Assembly (NCBI RefSeq): GCF_016756315.1
Contig: NZ_AP024235.1
Coordinates: forward strand, 3,100,001 to 3,164,000
Reading direction: 5' to 3'
Length of the DNA stretch: 64,000 nt
Source: Alteromonas sp. KC3
GTDB taxonomy: Bacteria; Pseudomonadota; Gammaproteobacteria; Enterobacterales; Alteromonadaceae
Shown: positions 19,828 through 29,669 of the stretch, piece by piece
Position numbering within the stretch: the first letter of the stretch is position 1
How the letters are laid out: every line of letters starts with the position of its first letter
Program-made: the position numbers and the translations under genes
The notes under the pieces: generated by a model
The model's database searches: none
What the model was told of the DNA's origin: nothing
What the model saw: only the letters and a program-made list of their open reading frames with translations

Positions 19828-20367
19828 ATGAAGCCCCTTTCTTTTCAAATACGTGTTCTTTTAACTCTGGGTGCGTTACTTATTGCGATAGAGGTGGCCA
19901 ACCTACTTACTGGCAATGCACTTAACCAGTTTGGTGTAGTACCGCGCTCATTAGCACACTTACCTTACATTTTTACAGCGCCTTTTCTTCACGGCACACC
20001 CACCCATTTAATGGCAAATCTAGTACCGCTGCTGTTGTTCATGTGGCTCACCATGCAGTGGGGCAAACGCTCATTTATTATCGCGACGGTCAGTGCATTA
20101 CTCATTGGTGGGTTAGGCGTGTGGCTATTTGGACGCAGTGCTACGCACATTGGAGCCAGTGGCATGGTGTACGGATACTTCGGCTTTTTAGTGCTCGCAG
20201 GCTTTCGAGGCAACAAAGTACGCTATTTATTAATATCCTTAGTGGTTGCAGCTCTATACGGCGGAATGTTAGTGGGTGTATTGCCCACATCTAAATTTAT
20301 TTCCTTTGAATATCATTTGTTTGGCTTTATTGGTGGCTTATTTGCCGCATGGCACTGGGCACGCTAA
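19828..20367 (+). CDS. rhomboid family intramembrane serine protease
   Basis: 179 residues, about six membrane helices. The catalytic set is present: HLMANLV with N64, the nucleophile in HIGASGMVYG (S111) and the histidine in FEYHLFGFIGG (H163). Rhomboids cut transmembrane segments of substrate proteins inside the membrane. It begins 18 nt after the YjfC-like gene with the ribosome site AAGGAG and appears to be the last gene of this operon. The substrate is unknown. Confidence 0.9.
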   Translation: MKPLSFQIRVLLTLGALLIAIEVANLLTGNALNQFGVVPRSLAHLPYIFTAPFLHGTPTHLMANLVPLLLFMWLTMQWGKRSFIIATVSALLIGGLGVWLFGRSATHIGASGMVYGYFGFLVLAGFRGNKVRYLLISLVVAALYGGMLVGVLPTSKFISFEYHLFGFIGGLFAAWHWAR

Positions 20368-20413
20368 TTTGTTTTTGTATAATTAGCGTCACGATAAGAC
20401 GTTGAAAGTAACT

Positions 20414-21115
20414 ATGTCAGCAGTACAACAACCTACGCAAAAAAATCAAGGTTTCTTTGGAAATCTTGCCTTTAACATCATCATTCCTGTCGTTTTGATG
20501 AGCTACGCAAGTTCCGAAGATTACTTAGGCCCCGAATGGAGCATTGTCGCGGCACTGAGTTTCCCAATTGGCTATGGCTTATGGGATTTAAAAGCGTCGG
20601 GTAAAGTCAATGGCTTTTCTATATTAGGTATTATCAGTGTTTTACTGACAGGCGGGTTTAGTCTTCTTAAATTACCTGCTGATTACATCGCTATTAAAGA
20701 GGCCGCTATTCCTGGTCTTATTGGCATTGCTATTCTTGTCACGCAATACTCAAATAAACCACTGGTTAAGATGTTGGTGCTAAACGATCAAATTATTAAT
20801 TGGCCCCACTTAAATGCTGTGCTTGATGCAAAAGGTAAACAGGCTGAGTTCAAAAAGAAAATAGCGGTAAGCTCTTACATTGTAGCAAGTTCATTCTTCT
20901 TATCATCGGCGCTTAACTACATATTGGCAAAAGTGATTTTAGTGAGCGAACCAGGCACTACTGCCTACACAGAAGAGCTTGGCCGAATGACAGCCCTCAG
21001 CTATCCCGTCATTGTTATTCCAAGCATGGTGCTACTTATTGCAGCGCTATGGTATTTATTTGCTCAGATAAAAAAGGTTACTGGCGAAGAGCTTGACGAC
21101 TTCATCAATCAATAA
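20414..21115 (+). CDS. VC0807-family membrane protein
   Basis: 233 residues with six or so hydrophobic segments and the typical stretches FNIIIPVVLMSYAS, FPIGYGLWDL and a long hydrophilic loop around LNAVLDAKGKQAEFKKK. I recognise it as the VC0807 family, which has no known function. The ATG at 20414 is used; an in-frame TTG at 20402 has no better ribosome site. A TATAAT at 20378 in the 46-nt gap after the rhomboid gene suggests its own promoter, with a weak -35. A terminator follows. Confidence 0.7.
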   Translation: MSAVQQPTQKNQGFFGNLAFNIIIPVVLMSYASSEDYLGPEWSIVAALSFPIGYGLWDLKASGKVNGFSILGIISVLLTGGFSLLKLPADYIAIKEAAIPGLIGIAILVTQYSNKPLVKMLVLNDQIINWPHLNAVLDAKGKQAEFKKKIAVSSYIVASSFFLSSALNYILAKVILVSEPGTTAYTEELGRMTALSYPVIVIPSMVLLIAALWYLFAQIKKVTGEELDDFINQ

Positions 21116-21151
21116 GTACATCTGCGCTACCTGATTACAATACGAGTTTAC

Positions 21152-21187
21152 AAAAGCGGCACTGACAAGTAGTGCGCTTTTGTTTTT
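21152..21187 (+). terminator. terminator after the VC0807-family gene
   Basis: AAAAGCG-CACT pairs with AGTG-CGCTTTT around a 7-nt loop (one bulged G), then TGTTTTT. Confidence 0.75.
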
Positions 21188-21272
21188 ATCATTTGGTTTT
21201 TAACCAAAATGCCATTCTGTTGCGTATACTGAAGACACTGTTTTGTTAGCGTTTTTTTGAGTTTACGCATTT

Positions 21273-21989
21273 ATGCTTACCATCAATGGTCTGTCTAAGT
21301 CCTTTTCTTCTGATGTACTGCTTTTAGACCGTTTGTCACTAACGGTCAAGGCAGGTGAATCAGTGAGCATTCAAGGTGCATCAGGGTGTGGAAAATCTAC
21401 CCTACTCTCACTTATTGCCGGTTTCGATGCACCTGACGAGGGTCAAATCTATGTAGGAAACGAGCGCATTTTTGATAGCCACGTAACTGCCAGCAAAAGC
21501 GCATCTATTAAAGGGCCTGCTACCACGGGCAAACTTGATGATTTTCGCAAGCAATACCTTGGCATTGTATTTCAAAGCTATAACCTTTTTGACTGTTTCA
21601 ACGCTTATGACAACATTGCCTTTACGTCTCGGTTAAAAGGCAATTTTGATGCAGAGTATCAGCAGCATTTAATGCAAGAGTTGGGGATCGCCCATCTTGC
21701 CAAAAAGCCAATTCACCTGCTATCTGGTGGCGAGCAACAGCGCTGCGCCATTGCTCGCGCATTGGTACACCGCCCTGCTTTGGTACTTGCTGATGAACCC
21801 ACGGGAAACTTAGACGAAGCAACCAGTGATGTAGTCTCAACATTATTGTTTGATGTTTGTCGCAGCACTAACACAGCGCTTGTCGTAGTAACCCATAGCC
21901 AAGAAGTGGCAGAAAAAGCCGTTATGAAAACCAAACTTCACGGTGGAAAGCTGGTTTCACTTACCAATAACCAAAGTGCATGCGGATGA
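21273..21989 (+). CDS. ABC transporter ATP-binding protein, LolD/MacB type
   Basis: 238 residues. Walker A is GASGCGKST (35-43), the Q-loop IVFQSYNLF, signature LSGGEQQR, Walker B LVLADEP and the switch VVVTHS. The class is the MacB/LolD/FtsE family, which powers permeases with large periplasmic domains rather than importers. The 3' end overlaps the permease gene by 10 nt, so the two are translationally coupled. An inverted repeat TTTGGTT/AACCAAA at 21192-21208 lies upstream and could be an operator. Confidence 0.9.
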   Translation: MLTINGLSKSFSSDVLLLDRLSLTVKAGESVSIQGASGCGKSTLLSLIAGFDAPDEGQIYVGNERIFDSHVTASKSASIKGPATTGKLDDFRKQYLGIVFQSYNLFDCFNAYDNIAFTSRLKGNFDAEYQQHLMQELGIAHLAKKPIHLLSGGEQQRCAIARALVHRPALVLADEPTGNLDEATSDVVSTLLFDVCRSTNTALVVVTHSQEVAEKAVMKTKLHGGKLVSLTNNQSACG

Positions 21990-24598
21990 AAAGCGACCTG
22001 CACACTTTCGGATTAACATTAAAAACGCTTTTTGCAATGGCAAAAAAGCGATGGCTGGAGCCGCTTCTCATTATTGCTGCTATTGCAGTAGCCAATGCAG
22101 GTCTTATAACAGTATTGCTTATCAATGAAGGCGCAGAACAAGGCGAGTTATTAGAAAGCAAAGACAAGCTATTTACTGACAATGTATTGGTCCCCATCAA
22201 CAGCGACCTGTCGCTAACTAAAGAAGATTATGTAAAAGCGCGATTGGCGGGATTTACTCAACTTGCCGCGCTGGCTCAGCGCACTGTGCGCGTATCATGT
22301 GGCGACACGTCATCAAGAACATTCAATGTCAACGTCATGGGCGTAGACACCCAAGTACTGATGAGTCACTTTGCTAGCGTATCGACTTTACAAAACGGCG
22401 GCGCATGGCTTAGCACAGAAATGCAGGGGCAGAAAAATACCTCTGTGAGAGGCCTCATGCACCCTGCTACATTGGGCGAAATAGCATGTAAAAACCTTGT
22501 GTCGTCAGACGTAAAATGGCCATCGATTATCAATCCTGTTGTGAGTGCTGCTGTTCCCCAAGATACTATAGTTATCGCTATTGCCGACTTTTATCGGCAC
22601 CAAGTTTCACCACAAAATACACCGCTTTCTGGTTTGTTATCGTTAACGCCGTTGTCCAGTCAGGACATAGAAGCGCTAAACAGCATTACGTCAGTCCCAT
22701 TAGTTAAACCTCAAAATACGCTTGCTCAAGAAACAGGGTCACTCCCAGATAGCTTTAAACTGAACCTTTGGGCAATGAGCGCACTTATGGGGGTTGTTGC
22801 GCTGTTCATTGTGTTAAACGCGCTTAACCTGATGTACCGCACGCGTTTGCCCAATATGATTCGACTAAGACAGCTAGGCATTCAAAGCTATATTCTATCC
22901 TTAGCACTTGTTGCTGAGCTTCTGATCTACTGTGTCTTTGGCATCCCCCTTGGCATGATAGCTGGTTTTAATGCGGCCTCCTGGCTATCCCCAGTGATTA
23001 GCGGTACGTTTTCTTCTTTGTTTAGCGCTGTCTTTGTTACGCCAGACGTCAATTTGCTTTCGATATTTTTATTTGCACTTATTGTGACCTTTACTTCGCT
23101 GGTTGTGTTTTCACTGTTGCCAGTTACCCAACTAGCCAATGCCCTCTCGCACCATAAAATAAAGCAAGAAAACCAGGCTTCTTTAGCGCAAGCTAGTGTG
23201 ATTTCATGCATAGTGCTTTTGGTACTTTATCTGTTGTCACACTTCGTTTCTTCCACAACACTCGCACTTGGCTATGTTGCCGCATTACTGCTGTGTAGCT
23301 GCGCGTTGATCTTACTTTGGTTGCCTATTTTGACCAAATGGCTTGCTACAGTTACGCCAAAGCGTTGGGTGGTGTTATTTTTTGTTGTTTCAAATATGCA
23401 GTCGCTTTCATCTAAGTCGCGATTGGCCGTTTGCGCGTTTTTTATCGCACTTACCGCCAATATTGGTATGAATACCATGACAAGCAGTTTCCGAGACGCG
23501 ACTGTTGACTGGTTAAAGCAACGCCTTTATGCCCCTGCATACCTTTATACTGATATGCTGTATTCAGATATCGTGTTGCCAGACAGCCTCGATGCAACCC
23601 CCTTGATGAGGTTGAAAGCCACCTTGAATGAGCAGACCATTTCTGTCTCTAGCTACCCTCTTCATACCGAGGGACAAATCGCATTGCTACTTGATAATGC
23701 TGTGAATGATGCGTGGGAGCAGTTTTCAAAAGGCCAAGGGGTTTTTATTAATCAACAATTGGCACTGATGAACAACGTACGCATTGGTGACACACTTTCT
23801 TTGTCGAACTATTCATTGGCAACAAACAGAAGCGGTTTAGACAAGAACATCACTACCCTTACGGTTGATAGCGACACCCTAGACGATACCCTGTTTAGTA
23901 AAAAGCAAGCGTGGCGTGTACTGGGTATATACCCTGACTACGGCAATACACAAGGGCAAGTATTTGTCCCCCTTCCCCGTTTATTGTCAGCTCGTAAGGA
24001 AAACAGTGGACTAAATAACATGTTGTTTTCTGGGGCTATGGCACTGTATCCAGCCACTCAAAATTCAGCGTCTCCAAGCAACCTAACAGACAGCACACTA
24101 ACAGACAGCGCGATAACCGCGTTGGCGGCACCATTTGGCAATGCCTATTCAAAAACACACCTACTTAACCAGTCGCTTAAGGTTTTTGATCGCACGTTTT
24201 TGCTAACCGATGGACTGAATATCACCACGCTTGTCGTCGCCGGCATTGCCTTTGCGGTATCGTTAACGGTTTTAGCTTTAGGTAACGCTCCGCAATTGAA
24301 TACATTACGGGCACTGGGTGTCAGTCGCCTACAAGTGAAAAGCGCGCTGTTTACGCAATATTTTTTGCTTTGCCTTGTCACCGCGATATTGGCCATTCCC
24401 TTTGGTATTTTCTTAGCTTACGTGTTTATTGTTATGGTAAACAGGTACGCATTTAACTGGGTGTACCCCATCGTTATTCAGACTGACGTAATCATGTCCA
24501 GCGTGATGCTATCGCTTGCCATTGTGTCACTGGTTTTACTTTTGCCACTTGGGAAACTTAAACCAAAGGTAGACCTTCGTCAGGAGGTACAGCTATGA
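21980..24598 (+). CDS. ABC transporter permease, FtsX-like (two FtsX domains)
   Basis: 872 residues. There is an N-terminal membrane anchor at about 20-45, a first periplasmic part to about 260, and then two blocks of membrane helices (about 265-480 and 745-865) separated by a second periplasmic part. This duplicated FtsX layout fits exporters that move hydrophobic molecules or act on the envelope. Two in-frame ATGs (21980, 21986) are possible. It overlaps the ATPase gene by 10 nt and the following lipocalin gene by 4 nt (ATGA type), so three genes act together. Confidence 0.85.
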   Translation: MRMKSDLHTFGLTLKTLFAMAKKRWLEPLLIIAAIAVANAGLITVLLINEGAEQGELLESKDKLFTDNVLVPINSDLSLTKEDYVKARLAGFTQLAALAQRTVRVSCGDTSSRTFNVNVMGVDTQVLMSHFASVSTLQNGGAWLSTEMQGQKNTSVRGLMHPATLGEIACKNLVSSDVKWPSIINPVVSAAVPQDTIVIAIADFYRHQVSPQNTPLSGLLSLTPLSSQDIEALNSITSVPLVKPQNTLAQETGSLPDSFKLNLWAMSALMGVVALFIVLNALNLMYRTRLPNMIRLRQLGIQSYILSLALVAELLIYCVFGIPLGMIAGFNAASWLSPVISGTFSSLFSAVFVTPDVNLLSIFLFALIVTFTSLVVFSLLPVTQLANALSHHKIKQENQASLAQASVISCIVLLVLYLLSHFVSSTTLALGYVAALLLCSCALILLWLPILTKWLATVTPKRWVVLFFVVSNMQSLSSKSRLAVCAFFIALTANIGMNTMTSSFRDATVDWLKQRLYAPAYLYTDMLYSDIVLPDSLDATPLMRLKATLNEQTISVSSYPLHTEGQIALLLDNAVNDAWEQFSKGQGVFINQQLALMNNVRIGDTLSLSNYSLATNRSGLDKNITTLTVDSDTLDDTLFSKKQAWRVLGIYPDYGNTQGQVFVPLPRLLSARKENSGLNNMLFSGAMALYPATQNSASPSNLTDSTLTDSAITALAAPFGNAYSKTHLLNQSLKVFDRTFLLTDGLNITTLVVAGIAFAVSLTVLALGNAPQLNTLRALGVSRLQVKSALFTQYFLLCLVTAILAIPFGIFLAYVFIVMVNRYAFNWVYPIVIQTDVIMSSVMLSLAIVSLVLLLPLGKLKPKVDLRQEVQL

Positions 24599-25869
24599 AT
24601 AAGCCATTGAAACACATAGGTCTATTCTTAGTTGTCGCAGGCATTACCGTGTTTTTTAGCTTTTTGCTGATACCAGAAACAAAGAACACACCTAATAAAG
24701 ACAGTGCGCCTTTAGCCCAAAACGACAGGCCTCGACAATTTTTCGGTGGCATAACAGCACAAGATGCAGACACCGCCGCACGAAGTTTCGCGCAGGTAAC
24801 AAAAGATAAGCCTTTAACCTTGCCTAACGATCACAAAAGCCATCCAGATTATCAGTTAGAGTGGTGGTATCTCACGTTTGTGTTAGAAGATGACCACAAA
24901 AATGAGTACGGCCTTCAGTATACGCTGTTTAGATTTAAGTCCCCTAGCAGTAATAAAGCCAGTGAAAGCAATTGGGCAAATACACAACAATGGATGGGGC
25001 ATGTTTCACTACACACCAACACACAGCACTATTTTGAAGAAAGGTTTGCAGCAGGTGGTGTGGGTAATGCTTATGTTAATGGCAGTCCGTTCGAAGCTAT
25101 TATAGACGACTGGTTATGGAGTACCTCGGCTTCAAACAATATTCAATCCATGTTCCCGTCATCCCTAAACCTATCACTGAAAAGCAAAAATGCCACGGGA
25201 AAAAGTTCGCCATCACGAGACCAAGCACTTGCATTGGGCGAATCAGTGTCTATTGATTTATCGCTAGATACTTCAGGCCCATTTGTAAAGCAAGGCGATA
25301 ATGGATATAGCCGAAAAACGCAAGATGAACGACTTCGCTCATACTATTACAGCCAACCGTTTATCAACGCAAAAGGAAGCCTACTTATTAATGGAAAGTC
25401 AATTGGTGTAAAAGGACTTGGGTGGTTTGACCATGAATGGACCAGTCATCTTGCCAACAGCGATGCCATGGGCTGGGATTGGTTTTCGCTGCATTTAGAC
25501 AATGGAGACAAACTCATGGCATTTCGTATGCACTCTGCTCCATCGAATTCTGCAACTGCCCTGTCAGATATTTTTACTACTGGTACTTATATAACCTCAA
25601 GCGGCCTTAAAAAGACGTTGTCAGATGAACAATTATCAATAATACCTGTAGAAAGCGAAACTATTGCAACTCGAACTGGGCCGCACGATGTCCCCACGTC
25701 ATGGCGTATAGTGCTTAAAGACACGGCCAGTGATCTTGCACTTGATCTTAATATAAGCCCCTTTAAAGCCAATCAATGGAACGAAAGCGCATTTCCCTAC
25801 TACGAGGGACGCGTTAATGTATCGGGTACTCATACTGGAACAGGCTTTTTAGAGCTAACCGGCTACTAA
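24595..25869 (+). CDS. AttH-like lipocalin, carotenoid 1,2-hydratase family
   Basis: 424 residues: an N-terminal membrane anchor or signal (IGLFLVVAGITVFFSFLLI) and a long extracytoplasmic part. The opening HPDYQLEWWYLTFVLED and the central GLGWFDHEWTSHLANSDAMGWDWFS are hallmarks of the AttH/CrtC double-lipocalin fold. No carotenoid genes adjoin it, so a hydratase role is unlikely. Next to an FtsX-type ABC exporter, as in the Agrobacterium att genes, a periplasmic ligand-binding or carrier role is the better guess. Its ATG overlaps the permease stop. Confidence 0.85.
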   Translation: MNKPLKHIGLFLVVAGITVFFSFLLIPETKNTPNKDSAPLAQNDRPRQFFGGITAQDADTAARSFAQVTKDKPLTLPNDHKSHPDYQLEWWYLTFVLEDDHKNEYGLQYTLFRFKSPSSNKASESNWANTQQWMGHVSLHTNTQHYFEERFAAGGVGNAYVNGSPFEAIIDDWLWSTSASNNIQSMFPSSLNLSLKSKNATGKSSPSRDQALALGESVSIDLSLDTSGPFVKQGDNGYSRKTQDERLRSYYYSQPFINAKGSLLINGKSIGVKGLGWFDHEWTSHLANSDAMGWDWFSLHLDNGDKLMAFRMHSAPSNSATALSDIFTTGTYITSSGLKKTLSDEQLSIIPVESETIATRTGPHDVPTSWRIVLKDTASDLALDLNISPFKANQWNESAFPYYEGRVNVSGTHTGTGFLELTGY

Positions 25870-25879
25870 TGCGTAAGGC

Positions 25880-26800
25880 CTAGTAAATTGACCAATTAAT
25901 ACGCTCACTAAGCGATGTTAATGCCGCCACACCCAGTTGTGAATTACCCACACTATTAAGCGCTGGCGAGAATACGCATATAGAAAAACGACTAGGCACT
26001 ACAGCAACAATGCCACCGCCTACGCCACTTTTACCTGGAAGACCTACCTTAAAAGCAAAACTTCCTGCCTCATCATACATACCACTTGTTGCCAATAACG
26101 CATTAACCTGCTTGGTTTGGTATGGCGTGAGTACTTGCTCATTGGCACATGAAGACATGCCCGCATTCGCTAAAAAGCTGGTCGCACGCGCTAAGTCTTC
26201 ACAGCTCATTTCAAGGGCACAGTTATGGAAATAATTGCGAAGTACATCTTCAACCTCATTCTCAAAGTTGCCGTATGCTTTCATCAAGTAAGCCATAGCG
26301 GCATTTCGAGAACGGTGTTCAAACTCAGACTCTGCCACCACTTTGTTTACAACAATGTCGCCATTGCATGACAATCTTCGTACGAAGTCACGCATAGCAA
26401 TATGGGGGGAGGCAAACCGCGACTGAACCATGTCGCTCACCACCAGTGCGCCTGCATTGATAAATGGATTGCGTGGAATACCATTCTCATATTCAAGCTG
26501 TACCAGTGAATTAAAGGGCAAACCAGAAGGTTCACACCCTACCCGTTCCCACATACTTTCACCATAGTGATTAATGGCAAGAACAAGGTTAAACACCTTC
26601 GAAATACTTTGAATTGAAAAAGGGACGCCAGCATCACCTATAGACGTAATTTGACCTTGAGTATCACAAATAGCAATACCAAACTGACGAGGGTTTACAG
26701 ACGCTAATGCGGGTATATAGTCGGCGACCTTACCCATTCCCAGCATGGGTTCGACTTCGTCAAAAATGTCCTGTAGCAAGTTGTGCATGTCGTTATTCAT
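25880..26800 (-). CDS. glsA: glutaminase GlsA
   Basis: 306 residues, serine-dependent beta-lactamase-like glutaminase that hydrolyses glutamine to glutamate and ammonia. The catalytic Ser-x-x-Lys is in SIQSISKVF (S65, K68). [26 protein letters not shown] and [17 protein letters not shown] are also conserved. I start at the ATG at 26800 ([10 protein letters not shown]), which matches family length. The open frame extends 20 codons further, but that stretch is the terminator of the phosphatase gene. It converges with the AttH-like gene. Confidence 0.95.
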   Translation of the reverse strand: MNNDMHNLLQDIFDEVEPMLGMGKVADYIPALASVNPRQFGIAICDTQGQITSIGDAGVPFSIQSISKVFNLVLAINHYGESMWERVGCEPSGLPFNSLVQLEYENGIPRNPFINAGALVVSDMVQSRFASPHIAMRDFVRRLSCNGDIVVNKVVAESEFEHRSRNAAMAYLMKAYGNFENEVEDVLRNYFHNCALEMSCEDLARATSFLANAGMSSCANEQVLTPYQTKQVNALLATSGMYDEAGSFAFKVGLPGKSGVGGGIVAVVPSRFSICVFSPALNSVGNSQLGVAALTSLSERINWSIY

Positions 26801-26825
26801 CAATACCACTTCTGTTATTGGTGTG

Positions 26826-26857
26826 TATAAAAATAAAGCGCCTCTAGGGCGCTTTAC
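26826..26857 (-). terminator. terminator of the alkaline phosphatase gene
   Basis: Read leftward: AAAGCGCC, loop CTAGA, GGCGCTTT, then ATTTTTAT. It lies 19 nt after the stop of the phosphatase gene and just before the glutaminase start. Confidence 0.85.
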
Positions 26858-26875
26858 CAATACAAATCGTTTGTG

Positions 26876-28330
26876 TTAGTTGCAGTGCCAATCTTCTTTG
26901 AAGTTACATGCATCATCGTCATCGGTAAGCTCGATATTGGTTTCTACTTTAGTTTCAGCAGGAACGTTCTTTTTAAACGGCTTTTTATCTAAAAAACTGA
27001 AAATCTTTTTCGCAATATCAGTGTTATCAATTTGGCCCATAAAGCTGGTGTATCCAGCACCGAATGCAAATACTTCTACGTCTACACCCGTGTGGCCACC
27101 GGTAGTCCATCCAGTATTGGTTTTGGTGTCTAAAAACGCCTTAACCGCCATAAAGCGGGATTTGTCATCTTGGTTAGCTACGCTTTCAAGGGTAGCAAGT
27201 TCTTCTTCCGTTAACGACAAGCCAAGATTCTGAGCGACATACTCACCTGGTTTTTCTTCGTTAGGCATTGCCATAGCAATTGTCATTACTGATGCCTGCA
27301 TATTTTTTAGGTGCTCTGGGCTCCAGCGATAATCACCATTTGCACCAATGGTAAGTCCACCCGTGCTGTGGTCAGCAGTGAGTATTACCAAGGTGTCAGG
27401 GTTAGCTTTAACATAGTCGCGCAAATACTCCATAGTTTGCGCAAGGTCGTGCATTTCTGCCATAGCAGATGCGATGTCATTTGCATGGCCCGCCCAATCA
27501 ACTTGGCTCGCCTCTACCAGCAAGAAAAAGCCATTGTCGTTCTCAAGATGCTTGATCGCATTTTTCGTTAGGTACTGAAGGCGATTTTTACGCTTGTCAT
27601 CGAGTACTGCTGGCAACGCTACAGGCGCAAACAAACCAAGTACATTACTACCAGCAGGAATTGATGCTAGACGATTATAAGAATCGGCATATTCATATCC
27701 TGCATCGATAAATTGCGCGAGAATATCGCGATCTTCACGCTCGAAATAAGACGTTCCACCACCTAACATGACGTCGGCAACAAATTTGCCGTCTACACGG
27801 ACGTCATAAAAATCTTCAGCAATTTCGTTGTAGTTTTTACGGCTTTCATTGTGTGCAATATAAGAGGCAGGCGTTGCATGAACAATTTGCGAAGTCACTG
27901 CAAGTCCAGTACGCATGCCTTTACTTTTGGCATAATGCATTACGGATTTAACAGGTTTCTTATTAACGTCTACGCCAATAGCGCCATTATAAGATTTTAC
28001 GCCCGTGGCCAATGCAGTCGCAGCCGCAGCAGAATCAGTTACATAACCAGAGACTTTTGCAGGATACGTTGAGGCATTGCCCACTAAAATGTCGTCAAAC
28101 ACAACCGTTTCAATATTGTCAGTGGCAGGGTCATCAACATAGTTGCGATAGGCTGTGGTATACGCGGGCCCCATACCGTCGGCAACAACCATTATAATGT
28201 TTTTTGGTACATTACTTTGAGACGCGGTTGTTGGCGCAGAAGACGCTGCGTTATCAGTGATGCCACAGCTTGCTAAGAACGTAACTGACGCACACGCTAA
28301 TAACGATGTACGAACAAATTGTTTAATCAT
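26876..28330 (-). CDS. alkaline phosphatase, putative lipoprotein
   Basis: 484 residues of the PhoA family, which releases phosphate from organic monoesters outside the cytoplasm. The nucleophile serine is in VTDSAAAATALATG. Metal-binding segments are IIMVVADGMGPAY at the start, LTADHSTGGLT and GGHTGVDVEVFAFG near the end. The signal sequence ends in a lipobox, LASC (C22), so it is probably anchored by lipid. No clear PHO box is seen upstream, so phosphate control is not shown. It is a single gene with its own terminator. Confidence 0.92.
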   Translation of the reverse strand: MIKQFVRTSLLACASVTFLASCGITDNAASSAPTTASQSNVPKNIIMVVADGMGPAYTTAYRNYVDDPATDNIETVVFDDILVGNASTYPAKVSGYVTDSAAAATALATGVKSYNGAIGVDVNKKPVKSVMHYAKSKGMRTGLAVTSQIVHATPASYIAHNESRKNYNEIAEDFYDVRVDGKFVADVMLGGGTSYFEREDRDILAQFIDAGYEYADSYNRLASIPAGSNVLGLFAPVALPAVLDDKRKNRLQYLTKNAIKHLENDNGFFLLVEASQVDWAGHANDIASAMAEMHDLAQTMEYLRDYVKANPDTLVILTADHSTGGLTIGANGDYRWSPEHLKNMQASVMTIAMAMPNEEKPGEYVAQNLGLSLTEEELATLESVANQDDKSRFMAVKAFLDTKTNTGWTTGGHTGVDVEVFAFGAGYTSFMGQIDNTDIAKKIFSFLDKKPFKKNVPAETKVETNIELTDDDDACNFKEDWHCN

Positions 28331-28703
28331 CTAAACTTCCCTGAAGTATGTACGCACTACCTAGTGATTAATAGACCGATAATGCGCATAAAAAAATGCT
28401 TATTTCTCTGTCGCGCTTAAGTGTGCTTCTTTAGACTTTCGCCCTGAAACGCTTTTTTGTCAGAGCACGCTCTGCGCGTAAGTTTATATTATACGAGTGT
28501 TCTCTGTGCACTAGCGAAAAGCACATTGCACCTGCACACGGCGACAGGTGCCATTAGTGTAAAACACACACAGTGTATCCTCAAAGCTTTCCGCAAAAAT
28601 AATAAGTGTTACAAAAATATTGGCCAAATACAGATTTGGTCACACAAAGGCATGAACCGCCGTCAAATTAAGGCGGAGGTAAGAGAAAGCAGCGGTAGGA
28701 AAT
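28331..28703. other. intergenic region, no gene seen
   Basis: 373 nt between the divergent-end phosphatase and convergent-start cheV genes; both are leftward, so this holds the phosphatase promoter and the cheV 3' region. An 86-codon open frame on the plus strand has no ribosome site, no family features and an unusual composition, so I do not call it. I see no clear terminator after cheV. Confidence 0.5.
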
Positions 28704-29660
28704 TTATTTTTGACTGACTAAAAATTCTCGCAGGCGCTGCTGCGCAACATCAACAAGCATATCTGGCTGAAACTTTGAAATAAAACGGTTACACCCTACT
28801 TTTTCAACCATCGCATCATTAAAACTGCCACTAAGTGATGTATTAAGTGCAATAAACAGGTCGTCCATTCTAGGGTCATTTCTAACCTCTGAAGTAAGTC
28901 TATACCCATCCATTTCCGGCATTTCAGCATCGGTAAACATCAATAGAATTTCGTCCGATGGGCGTTTACCTTCATCTGCCCATGACTGCAATAATTTAAG
29001 CGCTTCTGCACCGTTTTTACGCTCAATAATTGACACACCTAATTGTTCTAGTGTGTCGCGTATTTGTTTACGGGCCGTGCCTGAATCATCAACGATCAAG
29101 ATCTGTTTACCGTTAAAGTGATTTACAATTTCAGTATCAAGCACCTCTTCTGAAATCGAGGTATCGTAATCAATGATTTCAGCTAATACTTTTTCAACAT
29201 CAATGATTTCTACAAGCTCAGTTTTTCCATCAATATTCACCTGAGTTATAGCGGTTAAATAGTTTGACTTGCCAATACCGCTAGGTGGCGGTTGGATATC
29301 GCCCCACGACGTATTAACTATGCTTTTGACTTCACCAATAATGAAGCCCTGAACACTGCGGTTGTACTCTGTGATAATAACGTTTTTGGCAAAGTCTTCT
29401 GCAACTGTAGAGCGCATCTTAATTGCCTGGCGAAGGTCGATGATGGGGATAGATTTACCTCTATAATTCATCACACCTTTCAAATTATAGTGCGAGCCTG
29501 GCATCATATTGAGCTTGGGAACGTTTATTACCTCTTTGATTTTAAAACCGTTCATTGCAAAAATATGACGAGTGCCTAACTGAAACATCAAAAGCTCAAG
29601 CCTATTCTCGCCAACAAGCTTGGTTCTCTGATCGACCGACGATAAGACACTGTTACCCAT
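28704..29660 (-). CDS. cheV: CheV, chemotaxis coupling protein with receiver domain
   Basis: 318 residues: a CheW-like domain (about 20-165, with MNYRGKSIPIIDLRQAI) that links receptors to CheA, and a response-regulator receiver domain (about 187-310) with DD at 191-192 and the phosphorylation site D244 in LMFTDAEMPEMDG. Phosphorylation by CheA is thought to help adaptation. The ATG at 29660 is chosen; a GTG three codons upstream is possible. It is a lone gene, with no other chemotaxis genes in the window. Confidence 0.93.
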   Translation of the reverse strand: MGNSVLSSVDQRTKLVGENRLELLMFQLGTRHIFAMNGFKIKEVINVPKLNMMPGSHYNLKGVMNYRGKSIPIIDLRQAIKMRSTVAEDFAKNVIITEYNRSVQGFIIGEVKSIVNTSWGDIQPPPSGIGKSNYLTAITQVNIDGKTELVEIIDVEKVLAEIIDYDTSISEEVLDTEIVNHFNGKQILIVDDSGTARKQIRDTLEQLGVSIIERKNGAEALKLLQSWADEGKRPSDEILLMFTDAEMPEMDGYRLTSEVRNDPRMDDLFIALNTSLSGSFNDAMVEKVGCNRFISKFQPDMLVDVAQQRLREFLVSQK

Positions 29661-29669
29661 ATCACTCAC

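Noticed and set aside
26801-26860. 20-codon N-terminal extension of the glutaminase gene
   Set aside because: It runs through the phosphatase terminator, and the family begins near MNNDMHNLL.
28457-28717. 86-codon open frame between cheV and the phosphatase gene
   Set aside because: No ribosome site, no recognisable domain, and its end overlaps cheV.
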